Origin: Sphagnum compactum
Taxonomy: Eukaryota > Bryophyta > Sphagnopsida > Sphagnales
Length of the DNA stretch: 64,000 nucleotides
Assembly: GCA_965153455.1 (NCBI GenBank)
Contig: OZ234501.1
Span: 3,286,001 to 3,350,000, forward strand
Direction of reading: 5' to 3'
Shown: positions 34,882 to 45,160 of the stretch, piece by piece
Layout: each line of letters starts with the position of its first letter
Position numbering within the stretch: position 1 is the stretch's first letter
Notes under the pieces: model-generated
Seen by the model: the letters and a program-made list of their open reading frames with translations, nothing else
What the model was told of the DNA's origin: nothing
The model's database searches: none
Translations under genes and position numbers: made by a program

Positions 34882-37800
34882 ATGAACACAACCCCTTCTG
34901 ACGGGTCCTGGTGGGCCCTAACCTGCAATAAGATGGAGAATAATGGCAACATCTATCAACTGAAGGGAAAAGCTCTCTTATTAAGCAATAGCCACCACTC
35001 CTTGGAAGCACCAATAACAGTCAGCAAAAATGACAACAATTCCTCATTTGTCAACCATGGTAGGTTTTGGGTTTACCATGCCTAGTTCATCTTTTGTTCA
35101 GATGCAAAAAAATGGAGAATCCAATTAAATCTGAAGGTTTGGCTCCATGTGCAGCATTGACATTGTCGACTGAGAGGGGTCAGAAATATGTTGGCTCTCA
35201 GTGGCATTCATGGCCTGAGGAACTTGGTGAACCTGCCATCAGGTACATAGGTGGATTTTGGACCTTTCCTCCCCTAAAATTGACTTTATTGACTTTCTGT
35301 TCTCGTGGTCGATGTGGATGACTGGTTTTAGGATTCAACAATATCAGTCTTGTGGGGTGAGGATCATCTCTGCCATGCTCTGTGTAACTATGTTTCTCTT
35401 CAAGGGGATTCTACTGATTTTACTTGTTGCTTTCTCTTACATGCCTTTTCCCTACAAGCAAGCCTCAACATGGCTATGAAAACCCTAAGGCATTTCTGGG
35501 ATAAGCCAAGATTATTTGGCCTTCTTCCTTTGTATTAATCTCTCATGTTCCATGCATACTAACCTCAGTTACGAATTGAATAGATTACATTAGCAGGCAC
35601 AGTAACAATATCATTCGGATTGCATATCAATGGACTTTGGTATGGACTCTTTGGACATGGATTAGAGGCATGTCATATCACGACCTAACATCTCATGAGT
35701 TGGGGGGCATTTATGTTAGCTGGAGCACAAACGATGAGGAGTTGCTTGTCCCCAGCAGACCATTCCCACATCCTATTGTTTTACCTGTGAGTTAATCAAC
35801 CTTCACTTGCCTGCCTTGGATGCAAACTGTGGTAGTCATTCTATAGAAAGATGACCTGCACTCTATTTTTGTCTCCTCCCCAAGTTGCTTCTTGTCTCCT
35901 TTCTTTCAACACTGCAGCTAGGCCAAAGTGTGAAGGTTTAATCATGGTTGGGTTTGAGTTAGTACAGTGTTGTCATGAACTCTAGGAAAGTGTCTTCCAT
36001 ACTGCTTGTTGCTAAAATTTCCTGTAGGTTCCATATGCAGAAACATTTGTGTCTCTTCAGAGTTTTTAATCTTCCCAGGCCTGGAGTGGTGGGCTGCAGA
36101 ATTTGTTTGCACAAGAATATCAAAACAATGGTGGAATTCCATGTTCACAAGCGAGGGAAAGAAGAGAACCTGACACTACTCCAGTTCACCCGGAGGAGCC
36201 TTCCAAAAACCTTGCAAAGTACATTGTGCCTCCTTACTCACCAACCTATGCTGGAATACCATCTCTGTTCTCACCAGTTCATCCGTTCTCTCCACAATGT
36301 TCATCACCTTACAACAATTCCAGGTTCAACTGGCAGGTTGGCAATTCACAATCAGGTCTCTCTGCTCATCAGTCATTTCTGCAAGAATTTGTATCCAGCA
36401 TAGAGCAGGGTGCCATCCTGTCAACAAATCCACAGGCACCAATTTTACCTGGAAATGGGGGTTTGTATCATGAGAAAGCTGGAGACAGAGATCACGCTCG
36501 TGATGGTGCCATCAGTAATTTGTCTCTGGGAGATGATGAGTCCAGTGACAGTGTTGAGTTTAGCAAAGAGGATCTGCATCACCCTACCCATTGGAGAGGA
36601 AATACTGGCAAGCAAAGGCATTCTGGGAGGGAGAAAAGGAGAAGACACAAAGGCAATAGCTCGTACATTCCAAGCACATTCTGCTGATTGTTTGAGATGC
36701 AGTCTTGCTTTGTTTGGAAATGGAGGTATAAAGATCTGTTAGTTGAATGGTGGCTATCCCAAGCTACTGAGCCTTCATTAATTCTTGCTGAAGTATGCCA
36801 TTCACTGAAGTGATTTGGTGGTCTCAAATTGGACTCACTGGCATCTTGGATTCCATGGGACTTGAGCTATTTAGTCTTGAACTGCAATTTCTAGTGTTTC
36901 CAGATCAGGATTGTTAGTGCAGAACATGGATTTACATATTGTATGGCTAGCATCAACATTGTGTAAAGATGGAGTAGTTTCTCTCCTCAGAATTCAGATT
37001 TCCTCTCTGAACTAACTTATAGTTCAACATATTTTGATGCAGCTGGTAGGAATGGAGACATCAAAAGAGAGTCCCAAAAGCAGTATCTCAGGAACAAGAA
37101 CACCAAAGATGTAATATATTCAGATCTGAACTCCTTCAAGGCAAGCTAAACCATGTTACTCTGCATTGTTTGTGGCTACCTTGTGTATTAGATGTCACTC
37201 TTTCCTTGCATAATTCTGTATCTTCTTCTTCCTGGTTCAGTCTAAGTTGACAAAATTTCTTGCTTATCTGGACACCATTACCAAAACGAAAACAGGTGGA
37301 ACAGAAGAGGGTCAAATGGAAGAAGCAGGAGGACTCTATCGATTGCAAACTCTCAGTTTCTTCCTCTGAGTCTGGATCTAGCAGTAGTCAGTCAGATAAG
37401 GTAGAGAAAGAAGTTTGCAAGAAACGCAAACGAGCTGGGCAAGATGCAGATGGCAATGTGACATGGACTGAGGAGTCTGTGAGGTTTTTATTTGAGACCT
37501 ATAACAGTATACACCAGCACTTATGGCAGGAGAGTAATGGCCAGGTCAAGTATCAGAAAAAATGGACAGCAATCCTCAAGGCCATGCAGGAGAGATTTGG
37601 ATCTCATTTCTCAAAAAAGCAATGTCAGAGCAAGTACTGGAGTGTGCGGCGTGAGTGCTCAGACTACAGGTTGGTGTCAATCTCACAGAATAAATGATAT
37701 CAATCTATGGAAATTTGATCCAAAGAAACTGTGCTGCCTGCAAACATGAAAGAGAAAGAGACATAACACTTGTGCAAGCTGCTACCAGCAAACATTACTA

Positions 37801-38924
37801 TTAAGCAGTGGATGTGTTGGATATGGTGCTTCTCGGAATTATACCATGAGAATGTTCAAAATACTGAAGCTGAACTGATGAGAATCCTCCAGTTATGTAT
37901 GGGTTTAGAATTGAGTTCAAGGTTTTGCGGCAAGGTCCTGTTTGAAGATTCTGGATCTTCTTTTATCATTCACGAGTGCAATGTGTTCTAACTAGCAGGT
38001 TGTGTTCTCTCCTGTTATGTTTCTTCCTCCTAGAGGTTTTTGAAGTTCAGAACAAGGCATGGTGGACCTGTGCAGTCCTTCATGAGTTTTATTGCAGGAC
38101 ATTGCTAGACTGCTTGTTTCTAGCATAAATACATGTTTGCTTTTTGCTTCTTGAAGATGAATTTGGGATGTGCTGCAGGCATATGTCAGCCAAGATTGCA
38201 CAATCGGATCCATCTTGGAATCCCAGTATTGCAGGGAGGGAACTTCTGAAGCCTAAGTTCTATGATGTCTGGTTTGAGGTTTCTGGCAACAACCAAGCCA
38301 TTTTGCCCAAGGGAAGCACCTTGCCAGAGGTGCATTTGGCCCACACTGTGAAAACCCCAGAAGTCCATGTACACTCATCAAGACTATTGGGGAAGGAAGT
38401 GTTATCTTCAATGCATGGCATAGTGGACTGTGGAAGTGCTGTCAAAGAGATGCAGCATCTAATGAAAGTTCAGCTTCAGGTAAAATTCATAACCCTGTTG
38501 TCCATGTACTCTTGCATCTCTGCTTTCCACAGAGAAATCATGTTCTATACTTTCTATTATGGTTCTGATATTGTTTTAAAATGTTGACCTGGAAATAAGA
38601 GAAATCTAATGGCTTGCCAACTCCTGACCTATCTCCCAACAGCAGCAAGATTGTTTAGATTCTCACTGTGCTTGATGTTTGCAGGCATCAGAGTGGAGGG
38701 AGGAGAAAATGAAATGCAGGGCAGACCTTATGGTGGAGCTTCTTACGCAGCATATGGAGCATGTGGAGAAGAGAGTAGATGGTTTGGAAGAAAGTCGACA
38801 GCCTCAGCTGTATGCACTTGGGCAGGTTAACTTGAAGCTTGAAAAAGTCCTTGAAGGTTTCTCAGCGTTGAATGAAAATCTCTCTACCATTGTATATGGA
38901 ATCACCAAGGGTCTGAAGTCGTGA
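34882..38924 (+). CDS. Trihelix/Myb-SANT-like DNA-binding protein, about 680 aa, eight exons
   Basis: Putative nuclear transcription regulator. Exons joined in phase: 34882-35059, 35155-35242, 35597-35786, 36079-36652, 37043-37140, 37296-37669, 38179-38479, 38685-38924; the sum is 2,043 nt. A basic stretch KKRKR lies at about residue 418. The DNA-binding-like domain spans about residues 433-501: TWTEESVRFLFETY, KKWTAILKAMQERF, KKQCQSKYWSVRRECSDYR, with the three spaced Trp of trihelix/SANT folds. The C-terminus is a predicted coiled coil (EKMKCRADLMVELLTQHMEH, then VDGLEES and LEKVLEGFSALNENL), as in dimerising trihelix proteins. The N-terminal half has a Trp-rich segment (YQWTLVWTLWTWIRGM) I do not recognise. 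Uncertain: the start (an alternative is ATG 35112, MENPIKSEGL), and the ends of exons 4 and 5. The lengths used imply GC donors at 36653 and 37141, but in-phase GT donors exist at 36515 and 37111. Confidence 0.8.
37296..37669 (+). other. Exon carrying the trihelix/SANT-like domain
   Basis: Acceptor AAAACAG/GTGGAA and donor TACAG/GTTGGT; 374 nt. It encodes a Lys-rich start (VEQKRVKWKKQ), a Ser-rich acidic linker (SVSSSESGSSSSQSDK), the KKRKR candidate nuclear-localisation signal and the whole Trp-spaced domain. The next exon (38179) completes the arginine codon and reads RHMSAKIAQSDPSWNPS, so the join is well supported. Confidence 0.85.
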
Positions 38925-39545
38925 GTATCTTGGTCTAACGTATGTTCTATCTCCCTTCCCTTAGCTTAATATTCAGTCAAGGGCACAATTTTATTTAGCT
39001 GGCATCCTGGCCAAGTGGGCATGTTTACACTCTTGTAGTAAAGTGGTGGGTGATGCATCACCTGCTTTTCACGAGGTTCTGATGCTTACACGTTTACAAG
39101 GGGAATGTTTCTTATCTTGTGTGAAGGCGGTGGAGCCTAATCAGTTTTCATTGGATTCCACATGAAGGTAAAGCAGAAGTAGGCCATACTTGCATGCTCT
39201 TGTTGTATTAACTTGTGGTTTGTTTCTCCTCAAATGCAGCAAGATCCTCAAAAGTACTGTAGAAAATTTCCCCAATATACATGTGGATTCTCTTGTTAAG
39301 CTTTCAATTTCTTAGTCCATCCAACTCTGTCTTTAGGACTCGAGTGGTCTCCAGTTTACCAATATTAGGTGTCAGTTACATGTTGATATAATTTTGAGAT
39401 GATATCAGTTGGTGCATCAAAAGAACACCTAGTAGCTTTTGCACCTTTTTATGAGGAATTTTGTAGCACACACCAAGTGAGGATAGTAGGCCAAGCCACA
39501 ATGGCCAAGACCTACAACAGACATCCTGATGCGGTCACAAAGGCC
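38925..39545. other. 3' flank of the trihelix gene
   Basis: Probable 3' UTR and downstream sequence. I see no further exon with good splice sites. A 68-codon plus-strand frame near 39399-39605 overlaps the minus-strand frame described next; neither is recognisable. Confidence 0.4.
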
Positions 39546-40004
39546 TCAATTTTGATCATACTCACCTCCAATGACAACATTCCCAGGCTCGAAGGTATTG
39601 CCTGAATCATCAAGCAGGTGTTTAGGGCAGACTTGAAGTAAAGGCTCTTCATGGAATATCACATAGAAATGCATGCTTTGAGAATTGCCTACAATTGCAA
39701 TCACTGAAAAATTGTCATTGAGCTCCACATTAGGACTCATGTCCTCACCATCACCTCCATGCTCATGATCCTTGTTAGCTTTAGCACCCTTAACAAGCTG
39801 ATTTACATACCTAGAAACCATGGGTACAAGAAAATGAGTCCTCCAAGACCTTGCACAATGCTCATTCAAGTAATGTTCCCAATCTTGGGTAAAAGCTTGG
39901 TTATGTGGTTCAAAGGTGACGTTTGAGAATCCACATTTTACACTAGTTAATATTGTCACATTGTGATTTAACAAATTATGGTACCTATGATTGATGTTTG
40001 GCAC
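39546..40004 (-). CDS. Unrecognised 152-codon frame, possibly repeat-derived
   Basis: An open frame from ATG at 40004 to the TGA that follows EYDQN. Composition is balanced rather than AT-driven, with segments such as AFTQDWEHYLNEHCARSWRT, HEHGGDGEDMSPNVEL and EEPLLQVCPKHLLDDSGN. After the stop the same reading frame stays open for about 40 more codons, ending in KFLIKRCKSY. This suggests one stop mutation in a longer decayed frame. I do not recognise a domain. It lies directly beside a tandem-dimer repeat, so a mobile-element origin is likely. Low confidence that it is a gene. Confidence 0.3.
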   Translation of the reverse strand: MPNINHRYHNLLNHNVTILTSVKCGFSNVTFEPHNQAFTQDWEHYLNEHCARSWRTHFLVPMVSRYVNQLVKGAKANKDHEHGGDGEDMSPNVELNDNFSVIAIVGNSQSMHFYVIFHEEPLLQVCPKHLLDDSGNTFEPGNVVIGGEYDQN

Positions 40005-40025
40005 TTCTTTGATGAGTATTTATTT

Positions 40026-40795
40026 ATTTGAGCTCTGTGTTGTTGCTCATTACCAATGACGATCAATTATTTTAATATTTTAACATATTTATGTCAATGT
40101 CAAATTTAATTTAAATTAATATATAGTTCATGGACATGAAAAGACATGTTAATTTATTTTTTGTATCCATGTTGGTCGATAGGAAAAAAAGTGAGTTACT
40201 TGTAAAATGGAGGCAGTTATTAGGAAAGGTTGGGGGATAGTTATTATGAAAGTTAATAGGAAAAAGAAGTAGTTATTAAGAAAGAAAGGAAGTAGTTCGG
40301 CTTGAAAATGAAGTAATTATTTTTGAAATTGTCTTTGGAATGATCTATGAACGACCATACGAAGGATTCCAAAAAATCTCCCATATACCAATTTGAGCTT
40401 TGCATTGTTGTGCACTATTAGTGACAATCAACTTTTTTTTTTTTCTTATGTTTTCATATAGGTTTTCAATAATTCATCATTATTTATGTCAATGTCAAAT
40501 TTAATTTAAATTAATACATGTTTCATGGAGATGAAAAAACATGTGTTAGTTTATTTTTTCATATCCATCTTGGTGGATAGGGGAAAAGAGTGAAGTAGTT
40601 ATAAAATGAAGGTAATTATTTGAAGAAATCGGAGATAATTATTCAGAAAGTTAATAGGAAAAGGAAGTAGCTACTAAAAAAAATTTGAAATAGTTAAGCT
40701 TGAAAATGAGGTAGTTATTTTCTGAAATTATCTTTGGAATGGTGCATGGACGACCATACAAAAGATTCCAAAAAATCTCTCATATATCAATTTCA
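40026..40795. repeat. Tandem dimer repeat, unit about 365-400 bp (copy A)
   Basis: Two adjacent units, 40026-40390 and 40391-40795, each starting ATTTGAGCT and ending CCAAAAAATCTC(C/T)CATAT. Shared inner blocks include TTTATGTCAATGTCAAATTT and TGGAATG.TC.ATG.ACGACCATAC. The same dimer occurs at 58309-59050. The pair is flanked by a 37-bp direct repeat (39994-40030 and about 40832-40868; ATGTTTG.CACTTCTTTGATGA then TATTTATTTATTT) with two mismatches. No coding potential. Confidence 0.85.
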
Positions 40796-41334
40796 ATTAC
40801 TTGTCACTAGAATTTTAGAAAATGAAGTTCAATGTTTGCCACTTCTTTGATGAATATTTATTTATTTAAAAATGGATTTCAATAATTTCAAATTTAATCC
40901 CATGATTTTTAATAATTGAAAAATAAATACACAAAATACATGATCTGTTAGCATTTGTAATAATAACTTAGTGGGTTTTAGTTTTCAACAAATATCAATA
41001 AAAATTTCTTTGTTTCTTTTGCTAGACCTTTTGCGAATTATTTTGTGATGAACATCAATTGTAGGTATGGTATACCAATTCCTTTATGTTTTTGGTAAAA
41101 AAATTGGTAAATCACCATATAAATATCATTAGATTCTTGATTTATAAAAAAATCCATGTGAGAGCTTGAAGTTTTAAAATGTGAAATGGGGTTTTAATGA
41201 TTAAAATGAATTTTAAGTTAGATTTTTTTGTGCAAGGAAAGTTTCAATGTATTTATTTTTTACATGCTTCATTTGATGTTGGACTATTTTAAAAAATTTA
41301 ATTTTGGCATTATTATGTCATACTTGTCACTAAC
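40796..41334. other. Non-coding AT-rich sequence
   Basis: It contains the right-hand copy of the 37-bp direct repeat that flanks the dimer (about 40832-40868), and ends at the ATACT target duplication of the solo LTR. Nothing else seen. Confidence 0.5.
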
Positions 41335-42229
41335 TCTAACATTGAATTTGTAACTAAGTGTGGAGTGCAAGAACACATGAGGCCAAGAGTCTATGTTTGG
41401 GAATAAAACACACTCTCACAAGTTGGGGAGAATGCAAAAGAAGGTGCATGCTCCCAAAGTGCACTCCCACGTTAAGAATTACAATTATGTGAGAGTCTCA
41501 AATATTCAGAGCTTTAATTGAAAGGGAAAACGAACACCAATTTGGGCCTTCAAAAAATAATTGGAAAGGTTTTAAAGTGTAGCTACCTAAAATGTTCTAG
41601 CATTGTTTGTTTAGATTTGAAATGCATGAATTATGATTGAAAGAAGGGTCAAGAGTCAAATTGGGAATTTGACTCCTAACCACAAATCCTTTTAGAACAA
41701 GTGTCAAATAGGCTCTGATTGGGGCATGCTATACACCTTTGAGAAGTTTTTTTCAGGGCTATAAAATAATGCATTCACATGCTCCAAATAGGTTTGATTG
41801 AGGAAGATATAAGCAGCCAAAGTTTTGGGACAATAAAAGTTCTAATTTTAAGACTTCCACTTGGGAATTTCGCGAAAAAATGCCTTTTGGATGTAGTCCC
41901 CATGGAAATTTATAGGGAGGGGAATGGTGCCTCCTCCCAAAGGTTGCGACCTGTGTAAAGCTTGAGCTTGAGGTTGTCCTTGCTAAATTTGCCACATCAT
42001 TTGCATTCAATTTGCATTAACTACCTTATTTGTTTGGTTGTGCAGGTTAATTGCATATTGAACTATTGCTTGTGAATTTGTCCTAATCCCATCTCGGAGC
42101 TCTAACACACCCTCTTGCCCCAAAAGTGTTGCAAATTAGGGAATGTGCCACAATTTTTTATTTTTATTTTTTGGTTGTTTCACTTTGGAACCCACATTTG
42201 GGTTTCTCAAGGAGTTTGGGGATGAGTTA
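41335..42229 (+). mobile_element. Solo LTR, 895 bp, with perfect ATACT target duplication
   Basis: Starts TGTCACTAAC and ends GGGATGAGTTA. Identical pentamers ATACT flank it (41330-41334 and 42230-42234). Its whole length aligns with the outer LTR at 27343-29896 once the nested insertion there is removed, including the GGAGGGGAATGGTGCCTCCT block and the 'ggttgtgcaggtt' segment. No primer-binding site or retrotransposon genes follow, so it is a solo LTR left by recombination. The last bases (GTTA instead of ATCA) have decayed. Confidence 0.88.
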
Positions 42230-42234
42230 ATACT

Positions 42235-44974
42235 TTTGAATCCACATGTAAATTTTGCATATGTGATGGAAATAATGCCAATATTTCAAAAGTTCGTTAT
42301 GATTCAACTTTTCTTAGAATTAATCCATGTTTTCCAATATGATTCCCTATAATGTGTTGTTTTGGTGCCAACTTCTTTGCCAATGTGCTAAAAGATATAT
42401 TTTAAAATGGCATCATTTTTATTTGCAAAATTTGGATAAGAAGATGGGCATTTATTTGTTGAAATGGATGTGAAGAACTTCACAACATTTGCAACATGCC
42501 AAATGACATAATCATTAATATCATTTGATCCATGTGAAAAATTCATTTAACCATTGTCCATGTTTCATCATGCTCCCTTCAATCCCAAAAAAAAATCACA
42601 TCATGTTGCATCCACTAATAACCCATGGGTACTTGGTGATAAAGTATAATGGTTTTGGGTGCAGATGAATTCAAATGAACCAAAATTGATGTTAAAAAAT
42701 TTATTTTTCTGTAATTTTTGCTATGTGGTGCCATTTTAATGACATGTGAATCATGGAAAGTTGTGTTTATTGAATAATATGAATATTGAAAAATCTAAAA
42801 TGAGTCAAAAAAAATTCAATATCAAAGTTTTGTTTGAACAAAGGATGTTTAACAATTTCATTTAATAACACTACTTTCATAAAGGGCACTGAGTTTTCAT
42901 AATACAATTTATGTCATTCTCAAATTTTTTGTAGTAATAGGGTACTATTAAACACATCTAAAAAACATTCATATTTTCATATTTGCAAAATTTTGTGTTT
43001 ACCAAAATTTATTTGGTTTTTAAAAAGTTTATGAGTCCTTTATGACATGTAAATGTGATGCAATGTATATGTTGTAGTTTATAATACAAAATTTTTAAAC
43101 TTGAAAATGTTAACATGTTTTGGTATGATTTGAAATTATGACAATTTTTAAAAACGAAACACAAAATTTGGCAAAATTTGTGCACTTTCAAAAATCCGTA
43201 TTTATTCAAATTTGATTGCAAACAAACATATGACTATTGGGGCAACTATAAATACAAAAAATAAAAAGTTTCAAAATATTTCATTTGAAAATTCCTCTAT
43301 ATGTAAACATGAAAAAGGACAATAGTCATAAATGTAAAGTAAACACATTGGTTCATTATATGTTGTTTGCACCCTTTCACACTTTTGAATTGACCTATAA
43401 CATTTGTTAAACTAAACAAAATGGTTATTTGGAACAAACCATAAATAAGTTATTGAGAACATGAACATTTCATGAATGATTTGTAACATGAAAGATTGAA
43501 CATCTGTTTCATAAGTAATTTGAACATGAATAAGTAATCTATAACATGAAACATTGAGAACATGGAAGTTTCATATGACTTGGAAAGTGTACAAATCTTC
43601 ATGATCGTGATATACAAATCACTTTGTAATGCATGTATCCATTCTTCAAACCATGCACGCATATGGAACTTAGTTGGTTTATGCATTAACTAAACAAAAG
43701 TTTAATGAATTGAATATTGTCACCTATCAGGTGAAAGCACATTACGCGGCGGTGGCCAAAAAATGTCGTCACACATTTTTTTGTGGAAATTATGTAACTT
43801 TCAACTTCCACCAAGCCAACATCAAAATAAGTATTCATAAATTATACTCAAAATAAGGTAGTTCAATTGCCAAATAGGGTATTTGCAAGATAGAGTGGAT
43901 CATTTTCGGCATTATAGTTCATTTTTTAAAACACCCTTATGGATTAAAATTTATCCCACATCAAATTGTTGTTAAATTTTATGAAAAAAAACTCATGTAT
44001 GTATGTGATTGTTATATAATCTAGTGTGATAGGATCTTGAAATTATTTGAAGTTGAATTTTCTAAATGAAATGGGGGACATTTCATCACATATTAGTTGT
44101 AGTGTGATAATACATAAAGGATGTGTAAATGGACTCACCATATGTTCAATTTATAATGAACAAAATTCATTTTTTCTCCAAAACTCAAAAATGTGGTTAG
44201 TAATTTAAAATGGGCGTTTGCAAATCATTTGAATGTCACATAAAAGTTTTTATGGACTTTTTACATAGGCCAAAAATTGACAAAAATGGTAAAGTCCCTC
44301 ATTATTACATTTTTATGGATTAATTTTTTTTTTCACAATCATTATAGCTTATGAGGTTTTACATGGTCATGTGTCATTTCTTTTTGAAAAAGATGAACAT
44401 TTTTATAAGTTTATAACTTTACAACTTTTAGCCTGTAAACAATACATTGGGAAATGTACTTTTTAAGAACTCAAAAAATTGGTCAAAGTGATCCACTCTA
44501 ACTTGCAAATACCCAATAATGCAATTGTCAAAGGAAATTACATTTTTGATCAATATCAAACAATTAAAGAGTATATTCGTGAGAAAATAAATGTTGTCAT
44601 GATATATTACAAAGTGTAAATATATTATTTAAATGATTCAAATAATTGCAAACTTGATGAAGTACTTAATCATATATTGAATATGAATTGATTGTACCAT
44701 TTCAATCATGATTAAAAAGTTTGACTCATGTAATTTCACAAAAAACATCTTGAAAAGTTTTTCATTCAAACAAACATAAATTTGGCATGTGTGTAAATGA
44801 TATTCAAATGGGTGGCATAATTATTTATTAATTGTAATGGTTGTTGCCTAAAATATCACATGCACATGGTGCACATGGATCATCAATCATCCAAGATCTA
44901 TTACATGAATTTATGATTGATGGAGTCCATGAATAGCTAGTGCTACAATAGCCAATGTTTCAATCATCACTAGT
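42235..44974. other. AT-rich sequence without recognisable gene
   Basis: Strongly AT-rich with many stops in all frames; the few open frames are short and unremarkable. No repeat family was recognised. Confidence 0.5.
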
Positions 44975-45160
44975 AAGAATGCATCATGATTTCATGTTCA
45001 TTAAAAAATTTAGGGCATTTTCTTAACACATAGATCAACCATAGAATGAAAACTATAGTAAACTAATAAGAATGCATCATGAATTCATGTTCATTGATTT
45101 TCTTAGGGCATTTTCTTAACGCATAGATCACTGACCATGGAATGAAAACTAGAGTACATA
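44975..45160. repeat. Tandem duplication, two copies of 93 bp
   Basis: Copies start at 44975 and 45068 with AAGAATGCATCATGA and share TCATGTTCATT, TTAGGGCATTTTCTTAAC, CATAGATCA and GAATGAAAACTA. A few substitutions and a small indel separate them. Non-coding. Confidence 0.85.

Noticed and set aside
35112-35154. Start of the trihelix protein at ATG 35112 (MENPIKSEGL)
   Set aside because: Kept as an alternative. The upstream exon 34882-35059 splices in phase through a 95-bp GT-AG intron and adds a plausible N-terminus, so it was preferred.
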